NCBI GenBank assembly: GCA_026992375.1
Contig: JALXAF010000250.1
Span: 1-19,460, forward strand
Length of the DNA stretch: 19,460 nucleotides
From: Anaerolineae bacterium
Lineage (GTDB): Bacteria > Chloroflexota > Anaerolineae > J102
Direction of reading: 5' to 3'
Shown: piece after piece, positions 15,334-19,460 of the stretch
How positions within the stretch are numbered: position 1 is the stretch's first letter
How the letters are laid out: each line of letters opens with the position of its first letter
Translations under genes and position numbers: made by a program
Notes under the pieces: generated by a model
Told to the model about the DNA's origin: nothing
The model's input: the letters and a program-made list of their open reading frames with translations, nothing else
The model's database searches: none

Positions 15334-15939
15334 TTCGCCAGCCGCCGTCAGTTGGGCCAGCAGGGCCGCGGCCTCGCGAGCGGCGATCCCTCGATGGCTG
15401 ATGGCGTTTTTCTCGCGGGATGAGAGCTGGGCGAAAGTTTTGCCCAGGTCGGGGACGAAAAACACGGAATCGTAACCGAATCCGCCCGAGCCGGCGGGCT
15501 CATCGATGATCGCGCCCGCGCACATCCCCTCCGTCGTCCAGGCCCGACCATCGGGCGTGGCGATGGCCACCACGCAATGAAAGGCCGCGCCCCGCTCCTG
15601 CGGAGGAACGTCGGCCAGCCGTTGCAGCAGAATGCCGATGCGGTCGGCGTCGGTGGCGTTGGGGCCCGCATGACGCGCGGAATGAACGCCGGGCCAGCCG
15701 TCCAGCGCATCCACAGCCAGACCGCTGTCATCGGCCCAGGTGAGCAGCCCCGAGAGATGGGCGTAAGTTCGGGCCTTGAGCAGCGCATTCTCGGCGAAGG
15801 TCTCGCCCGTCTCCTCCACATCGGCATCGAGGCCCGCATCGGCCAGAGAGAGAACTTCGAAGGGCAAACCGGCCAGCAACTCGCGATATTCTCGCACTTT
15901 GCCCTGGTTCCTTGTGGCAATAAGCAATTTTTTCGTCAT
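15328..15939 (-). CDS. rdgB: XTP/dITP diphosphatase (non-canonical purine NTP pyrophosphatase)
   Basis: A 203-aa RdgB/HAM1 family enzyme that hydrolyses XTP, ITP and dITP to monophosphates, keeping deaminated purines out of nucleic acids. Family motifs are TRNQGK (9-14), ETGETFAENALLKA (43-56), the metal-binding DDSGL (70-74), GGFGYDSVF (152-160) and SHRG (181-184). ATG 15939 directly begins MTKKLLIATRN, the normal N-terminus. The argJ stop codon is TGA-A-ATG relative to this start, one base away, so translation is probably coupled to argJ. A longer frame up to 16020 runs inside argJ and is not needed. Being last in an arg operon is a common incidental pairing rather than evidence of a role in arginine synthesis. 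Confidence 0.95.
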   Translation of the reverse strand: MTKKLLIATRNQGKVREYRELLAGLPFEVLSLADAGLDADVEETGETFAENALLKARTYAHLSGLLTWADDSGLAVDALDGWPGVHSARHAGPNATDADRIGILLQRLADVPPQERGAAFHCVVAIATPDGRAWTTEGMCAGAIIDEPAGSGGFGYDSVFFVPDLGKTFAQLSSREKNAISHRGIAAREAAALLAQLTAAGEI

Positions 15940-15940
15940 T

Positions 15941-17176
15941 TCAAGTTCGGTACTCTCCATTGATGGTGACATATTCGTGACTGAGGTCGCAGGTCCACAT
16001 GGTGGTCTGGCCCGGCCCATCCCCCAGTTTCAGCTCGATGAGCAGTTCGGGTTGAGCGAAACGCTCGGCCGCGGCGGCCTCGTCATAGGCCAGAGGCGCG
16101 CCGCGGGAGACGAGATGCAAGGGTGGGAGATAGACGTCCTCCCTCGGCCCGCCGGTAATCCACAACTCCGCCGCGTTGGGATCGAAGGCTGCGCCGCTGT
16201 ATCCAGCAGCGGCCAGAATGCGCCCCCAGTTGGCGTCGCCGCCGTAGATGGCTGTTTTGACCAGGGGCGAGGTGGCGATGGCGTTGGCCGCCCGATGCGC
16301 ATCCTCGTCATCGCTCAGCCCTGAGACGCGCAGGGTGACGAATTTGGTAGCGCCTTCGCCATCCCGCACGATGGCCTGGGCCAGCCGGATGCTGACGCGA
16401 GTCAGCGCCTGCAGAAACGCATCGAATTCGGGCGTGCCAGCCTCGATGATCGGGCCGCCAGCCAGACCATTGGCCAGCAACGTCACCGTGTCGTTAGTGC
16501 TGGTGTCGCCATCCACGCTGATGCGATTGAAGGAGACATCGGTGGCCTGCGAGAGGGCGGCCCGAGCCGCATCTGGCGTCAGCCGAGCGTCGGTGGTGAT
16601 CACGCTCAGCATAGTCGCCATGTTGGGATGGATCATGCCCGCGCCCTTGCACAGGCCAACGAGGGTCACCGTAGCCTCGCCTATCTCAACCTGCTCGAAC
16701 GCTGTCTTGGGCCGGGTGTCGGTGGTCATAATGGCCCGGGCCGCTGCACCGAAGCCTTGCATCGTCGGCTGCAAGGCTCCGAACAGCGCGGGCATGGCCG
16801 CCTCGATGCGCTCGATGGGCAATTGCACGCCGATGACACCCGTCGACATCACCAGAGCGCTCCACGGAGCCAAACCGAAAGCCCTCTCCACGGCCTCGGC
16901 CATGCGTCGGGCATTGGCCAGCCCCTTGGGCCCGGTCACAGCGTTGGCGTTGCCGCTGTTGATGATCACGGCGTGAACGCTCGTCGTATTCGTTTCCAGC
17001 AAAATGCGATCATATTGCACTGGCGCGGCAGCGTAGCGATTTTGAGTGAAGACGGCGGCCGCAACCGCGGGCGTTTCGGAAAAAATGAGAGCCAGATCCA
17101 ACTGATTATCGGGTTTGACGCCGCAAGCGACTCCCGCGTAGCCAAAGCCGCGTGGCAAAGCGTGATGTAATGTCAT
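15941..17176 (-). CDS. argJ: Bifunctional glutamate N-acetyltransferase / amino-acid acetyltransferase
   Basis: A 411-aa ornithine acetyltransferase that moves the acetyl group from N-acetylornithine to glutamate, recycling it in arginine synthesis; many family members also make N-acetylglutamate from acetyl-CoA. The precursor self-cleaves before the nucleophile threonine. Here the site is T188 in KGAGMIHPNMATMLSV, giving alpha and beta chains of the usual sizes. Other family blocks are SGNANAVTG (74-82), VMSTGVIGVQLP, SVDGDTSTND and the terminal EYVTINGEYRT, which shows the protein is complete. ATG 17176 has AAGG about 9 nt upstream. It follows argG by 76 bp on the same strand and is coupled to rdgB downstream, forming an argG-argJ-rdgB unit. 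ArgJ implies the cyclic, acetyl-saving version of the pathway. Confidence 0.96.
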   Translation of the reverse strand: MTLHHALPRGFGYAGVACGVKPDNQLDLALIFSETPAVAAAVFTQNRYAAAPVQYDRILLETNTTSVHAVIINSGNANAVTGPKGLANARRMAEAVERAFGLAPWSALVMSTGVIGVQLPIERIEAAMPALFGALQPTMQGFGAAARAIMTTDTRPKTAFEQVEIGEATVTLVGLCKGAGMIHPNMATMLSVITTDARLTPDAARAALSQATDVSFNRISVDGDTSTNDTVTLLANGLAGGPIIEAGTPEFDAFLQALTRVSIRLAQAIVRDGEGATKFVTLRVSGLSDDEDAHRAANAIATSPLVKTAIYGGDANWGRILAAAGYSGAAFDPNAAELWITGGPREDVYLPPLHLVSRGAPLAYDEAAAAERFAQPELLIELKLGDGPGQTTMWTCDLSHEYVTINGEYRT

Positions 17177-17252
17177 CGAATTAACCTTGAGGTGGCGTGC
17201 GATTCTGGTGTTCTTTTGACGTCGAAGAAACCGTCCTTATCTGCGGACATCG

Positions 17253-18521
17253 TTAATCCCGCTTGAAGTTGCTGTAATCGGGCTGGCGATAGCGTGAAAC
17301 GCCCACGCCTTCGATCTCCAGCATGGCCTGCACCTTCATGGGCAATCCAAACAGTTTGATGAAGCCCTCAGCGTCTTGCTGGTTGTAGACGTCATCTTCA
17401 TCGAAAGTGACGTAATCTTCCCGATAGAGGCTAAATGGGCTCTTGCGCCCCACCAGGATGACGTTGCCCTTATAGAGCTTGAAGCGCACCGTGCCCGTCA
17501 TATTCTGCTCGGTGCTCTGCACGAATGCGTCCAACGCCTCACGCAAGGGCGTGAACCACTGGCCGTTGTACACCAGTTCGGCGTAACGCAGGCCCACCTG
17601 CTGTTTGTAGTGCAGGGTGTCCTTGTCCAGCACGAGCTGCTCCAGAGCGGCGTGGGCCTCATAAAGCAGCGCGCCTCCGGGCGTCTCGTAAACGCCGTGG
17701 GATTTCATGCCCACCAGACGATTTTCCACCAGATCGACCCGGCCAATGCCATGTTTGGAGGCTAGTGCATTTAGCTTCTCCATCATTTCCACAGGCCCCA
17801 TGGCTACGCCGTTGACGCGCACAGGCAGCCCCGCCTTGAAATCGATGGTTACGTATTCCGGCTCGTCGGGTGCGTTTTCTGGCGAATTGGTGAGGGTGTA
17901 CATCTCCTCCTCGGGCTCGTTCCAGGGGTCTTCCAGCAGACCGCCCTCATGGCTCATGTGCCACAGATTGCGATCTCGACTGTAAATGGAATCCTCGGTC
18001 GCAGCCACGGGCACGTTATGTTCCTCTGCGTAGGCCAGCGCGTCCTTGCGCCCGCGGATGTCCCATTCCCGCCAGGGGGCGATGATTTTCAGCTTGGGAT
18101 TCAGAGCCATAACGGTCAGCTCGAAGCGCACCTGATCATTGCCCTTGCCCGTGGCTCCGTGGGCGACGGCGTCCGCGCCCTCTAGCTCGGCGATCTCGAC
18201 CATGCGCTTGGCGATGAGAGGGCGGGCCATGCTGGTGCCCAGCAGATACTTGCGCTCGTACACCGCGCCCGCCTGCATGGTGGGAAAAACATAATCGGTG
18301 AGGAACTCAAGACGCAGATCTTCGATGTAGATTTTGCTGGCGCCCGAAGCCAGGGCCTTCTCCTCCAGACCATCCAGCTCCTCCGACTGGCCCAGATCGG
18401 CGCTGAAGCAAATGACCTCGCATCCGTAATTCTCCTTCAGCCACGGCACGATGACCGAGGTGTCCAGGCCGCCCGAATAGGCGAGCACGACTTTGTTGAC
18501 TATTGGTTTTTGGGGTGACAC
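17253..18521 (-). CDS. argG: Argininosuccinate synthase
   Basis: A 422-aa enzyme joining citrulline and aspartate with ATP to form argininosuccinate, the penultimate step of arginine synthesis. The ATP pyrophosphatase P-loop is AYSGGLDTS (14-22). HGATGKGNDQVRFE (121-134) and RDRNLWHMSHEGGLLEDP are signature blocks. Length is normal for the family. The start is taken as GTG 18521 (MSPQKPIVNKVVLAYSGG) because AGGAGA lies 8 nt upstream and it gives the usual N-terminus; the open frame continues far upstream through a mobile element and is not coding there. It leads the argG-argJ-rdgB cluster. Upstream lie a MITE, an intrinsic terminator and a short ORF rich in Arg codons, which may form an attenuation leader. 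Confidence 0.95.
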   Translation of the reverse strand: MSPQKPIVNKVVLAYSGGLDTSVIVPWLKENYGCEVICFSADLGQSEELDGLEEKALASGASKIYIEDLRLEFLTDYVFPTMQAGAVYERKYLLGTSMARPLIAKRMVEIAELEGADAVAHGATGKGNDQVRFELTVMALNPKLKIIAPWREWDIRGRKDALAYAEEHNVPVAATEDSIYSRDRNLWHMSHEGGLLEDPWNEPEEEMYTLTNSPENAPDEPEYVTIDFKAGLPVRVNGVAMGPVEMMEKLNALASKHGIGRVDLVENRLVGMKSHGVYETPGGALLYEAHAALEQLVLDKDTLHYKQQVGLRYAELVYNGQWFTPLREALDAFVQSTEQNMTGTVRFKLYKGNVILVGRKSPFSLYREDYVTFDEDDVYNQQDAEGFIKLFGLPMKVQAMLEIEGVGVSRYRQPDYSNFKRD

Positions 18522-18573
18522 GGGATTCTCTCCTGATGAAATGAAAGGTGAAAAAATGGATTGCGCTATTGCT

Positions 18574-18581
18574 GAAAGGCA
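18574..18581 (+). repeat. Target-site duplication of the GTAAC-ended MITE, left
   Basis: GAAAGGCA abuts the left inverted repeat; the identical octamer abuts the right one at 18726-18733. Confidence 0.8.
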
Positions 18582-18725
18582 GTAACTGCTAAGGTAGATG
18601 GCCTCAATCATCCCCTTTTGCCACGAAGACACGAAGGAAGCGAAGACACGAAGTCGTTCAAAAAAAATTTTATCCGTGTTTTCTCGTATCCGTGTCGAGT
18701 GAACAGGGGCTACGTTAGCAGTTAC
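18582..18725. mobile_element. Second MITE family (144 bp, GTAAC ends) upstream of argG
   Basis: GTAACTGCTAAGGTAG (18582-18597) is the inverted complement of CTACGTTAGCAGTTAC (18710-18725), with one mismatch in 16. The pair is flanked by a perfect 8-bp direct repeat, GAAAGGCA. GTAA-type ends and 8-bp duplications are features of IS66-family elements, so this is probably an IS66-derived MITE; that assignment is from memory. The interior holds CCACGAAGACACGAAG and GAAGACACGAAG units (18621-18653) and a partly complementary block TCCGTGTTTTCTCGTATCCG (18673-18692). It encodes nothing. It lies between a terminator and the argG ribosome binding site. Confidence 0.8.
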
Positions 18726-18740
18726 GAAAGGCAAATAAAA

Positions 18741-18767
18741 AACCACGATGAAAACGCCATCGTGGTT
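18741..18767 (-). terminator. Intrinsic terminator in the argG leader
   Basis: On the minus strand AACCACGATG, loop GCGTTTT, CATCGTGGTT: a perfect 10-bp stem, followed by TTTTATTTG (18732-18740). It stops transcription toward argG. Confidence 0.85.
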
Positions 18768-18810
18768 GGGGTGCGGGATTCGAGTTCAGATGCAGACGCG
18801 AGCCTGGGGA

Positions 18811-18867
18811 TCAGACCAGAGATCTGACCTCGTCCCATTGGCTGGTACGCCTGCGAAGCATAAACAT
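18811..18867 (-). CDS. Putative 18-aa Arg-rich leader peptide
   Basis: The ORF reads MFMLRRRTSQWDEVRSLV and stops at 18811. Codons 5-7 are CGC AGG CGT, three consecutive arginines, and a fourth Arg is at position 15. The predicted transcription start coincides with the A of its ATG, so it would be translated from a leaderless mRNA. A strong terminator begins 44 nt after its stop, and argG is the next gene. This is the layout of ribosome-mediated attenuation, in which stalling at Arg codons relieves termination. Translation is unproven, four Arg codons could arise by chance, and I found only a weak candidate antiterminator (CAUC at 76-79 with GAUG at 107-110 of the RNA). Confidence 0.35.
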   Translation of the reverse strand: MFMLRRRTSQWDEVRSLV

Positions 18868-18873
18868 AACCCG

Positions 18874-18902
18874 ACTATACCGGATTTCCGGGCATCTGTC
18901 AA
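18874..18902 (-). promoter_or_regulatory. Promoter reading toward argG
   Basis: Minus strand TTGACA (18897-18902), a 17-bp spacer and TATAGT (18874-18879). Predicted +1 at 18867. Confidence 0.8.
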
Positions 18903-18931
18903 ATCGACATTTATAGATTGAGACTATGCCT

Positions 18932-18939
18932 ATGCCCAC
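18932..18939 (+). repeat. Target-site duplication of MITE copy 2, left
   Basis: ATGCCCAC precedes the left terminal repeat and recurs at 19211-19218 after the right end, with one extra C at the right junction. Confidence 0.75.
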
Positions 18940-19209
18940 GGGTGCGTTCCAAAATTGGGGCGCACTGGCCGAATAGAATTCGGTTCTGAGGGCGTTCCGC
19001 CGCATGTCCTCCTGCCAGGATATTTTCGGGCGCAAATTGGCCTGTCTGCGCAGGCAGACAAGCGGCCCATCCAATCAAACTTCCTTATCTCCTCCCCAGC
19101 CCGTCCCGGAGCGGGGGAGGAACAAAAGGAGAGGGCTGCCCCCAGCCCTGATTTCAATCGGCAGGTTCTGGCAAGAAATGCAAATTTGCCCCCAAATTGG
19201 AACGCACCC
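18940..19209 (-). mobile_element. Hairpin-tiled MITE, copy 2 (inverted relative to copy 1)
   Basis: A 270-bp element with the same GGGTGCGTTCCAA terminal inverted repeats as 8367-8635 and only about eight differences from it. Two of these differences are compensatory: in the GGGGCTG/CAGCCCC hairpin of copy 1 the outer G-C pair is A-T here. It is flanked by the direct repeat ATGCCCAC. It sits between two divergent promoters. A frame open through it has no coding support. Confidence 0.85.
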
Positions 19210-19225
19210 CATGCCCACAAAACAT

Positions 19226-19253
19226 TTGACAAAAATGATGTGGCTGTTATAAT
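19226..19253 (+). promoter_or_regulatory. Consensus promoter of the gene at the right edge
   Basis: TTGACA (19226-19231), a 16-bp spacer and TATAAT (19248-19253). Predicted start near 19260. Confidence 0.85.
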
Positions 19254-19259
19254 AGTTTG

Positions 19260-19370
19260 CAGCACCTGATAACCTCATATCGCCCGTCAGCGGTTTTGGA
19301 AAAGGATTAACCGCCTGTCAGCGCCTAACACGCCTTCTCTCGCCCGTGCAATTTTTGCGCGGGCTTTTTT
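19260..19370 (+). ncRNA. Structured leader ending in an intrinsic terminator
   Basis: About 110 nt between the promoter and a terminator that precedes the next ribosome binding site. It contains the stem GCGGTT/AACCGC (19290-19312 region) and the near-identical repeats CGCCCGTCAGCG (19281-19292) and CGCCTGTCAGCG (19312-19323). The heptamer CGCCCGT of the first repeat recurs at 19341-19347 as the 5' arm of the terminator, so the two could compete for the 3' arm. This suggests an attenuator or riboswitch-like leader, or a separate small RNA; it matches no riboswitch class I know. Confidence 0.4.
19342..19370 (+). terminator. Intrinsic terminator within the leader
   Basis: GCCCGTGC (19342-19349) pairs with GCGCGGGC (19357-19364) with one G-T pair, loop AATTTTT, followed by six T. 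It lies upstream of, not after, the gene at 19399. Confidence 0.88.
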
Positions 19371-19398
19371 ATTACTCTTTTCCCTCAGGAGGCCCGCC

Positions 19399-19460
19399 AT
19401 GCGTTCCAAATCCTTCCGCATTGTTCTCAACATCGCCGTCATCATCAGTATGTTGCTGCC
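19399..19460 (+). CDS. Start of a secreted or membrane protein, cut by the window edge
   Basis: ATG 19399 is preceded by a perfect AGGAGG (19387-19392) at 6 nt spacing. The 20 visible residues, MRSKSFRIVLNIAVIISMLL, have a basic start and a hydrophobic core, as in a signal peptide or first membrane helix. The family cannot be identified from this fragment. Expression probably depends on reading through the terminator 28 nt upstream. Confidence 0.75.
   Translation, partial: MRSKSFRIVLNIAVIISMLL

Larger units (their letters stand above)
18735..18867 (-). ncRNA. Short transcript upstream of argG: attenuation leader or small RNA
   Basis: A well-formed promoter (18874-18902) predicts transcription from 18867, and an intrinsic terminator lies at 18741-18767, giving an RNA of about 130 nt. 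By eye it folds as a rod. Numbering from +1, GCAGGCG (14-20) pairs with CGC-GU-CUGC (68-76), AGCC with GGCU, and UCAGA (41-45) with UCUGA (53-57). A single-stranded stretch follows, then the terminator hairpin. The rod spans the Arg-rich small ORF. It matches no RNA family I know (not 4.5S, tmRNA or T-box). Confidence 0.5.

Noticed and set aside
18618..18700. CACGAAGACACGAAG repeats as a CRISPR array
   Set aside because: The units are short and adjacent without spacers, and they lie inside a MITE defined by terminal repeats and a target duplication.
18760..18790. tRNA-like sequence on the minus strand (CTCGAATCCCGC...ACCCCAACCA)
   Set aside because: It recalls a T arm and CCA end, but the T stem does not pair and no 5' acceptor strand complementary to it exists within 80 nt.
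18735..18867. T-box riboswitch before argG
   Set aside because: The leader is too short and lacks the conserved T-box sequence and a TGGN antiterminator bulge.
18811..19074. 87-aa minus-strand open frame running through MITE copy 2
   Set aside because: Most of it is the non-coding element, also open by chance in copy 1. Only the last 18 codons, beginning at the predicted transcription start, are kept as a candidate.

Overview
This window looks like a chromosomal segment of a Chloroflexota bacterium, probably Anaerolineae-like. That placement is an inference. It rests on the GC-rich coding style, a B12-dependent ribonucleotide reductase next to nrdR, an ECF sigma factor paired with a Thr/Pro-rich membrane protein, and secreted proteins of unfamiliar type. 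No marker gene fixes the species.

Layout. At the left, on the minus strand, is a large double-receiver/PEP-pyruvate-binding protein, followed 20 bp downstream by the first 17 codons of another gene. Behind it lies a decayed, frameshifted transposase remnant (about 3240-3697), then a class I SAM methyltransferase (4078-4860). Next comes the deoxyribonucleotide module nrdR-nrdJ (5266-8305), with a good promoter and a pair of probable NrdR boxes exactly 31 bp apart. From 8367 to 8635 sits a hairpin-rich non-coding mobile element (MITE) with a perfect 8-bp target duplication. It is followed by a secreted, membrane-anchored zinc-ribbon protein, then an ECF sigma factor with its putative membrane anti-sigma partner (10057-11451). 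On the minus strand are a PspC-domain protein and a 68-aa HMA-like protein. A tRNA-Glu(CTC) with consensus promoter and terminator, citrate synthase and a secreted HExxH metalloprotease follow on the plus strand. The right third is a minus-strand arginine cluster, argG-argJ-rdgB.

The region upstream of argG is the most unusual part. Reading toward argG there is a near-consensus promoter whose predicted +1 falls on the A of an ATG. That ATG opens an 18-codon ORF with three consecutive Arg codons, followed by a strong intrinsic terminator. A second, different MITE (144 bp, GTAAC ends, 8-bp target duplication) has inserted between terminator and argG. Removing it leaves the terminator only 67 nt from argG, the geometry of an attenuation leader. 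A second copy of the hairpin MITE (18940-19209) sits between this promoter and a divergent promoter. The divergent promoter drives another leader-terminator-gene arrangement running off the right end.

Working together: NrdR probably represses its own operon and the class II reductase; ArgG and ArgJ supply arginine synthesis with the nucleotide-sanitising RdgB translationally coupled behind ArgJ; citrate synthase feeds the TCA cycle and 2-oxoglutarate/glutamate supply. The link of the arg leader to arginine sensing is a hypothesis: I could not find a convincing antiterminator by eye.
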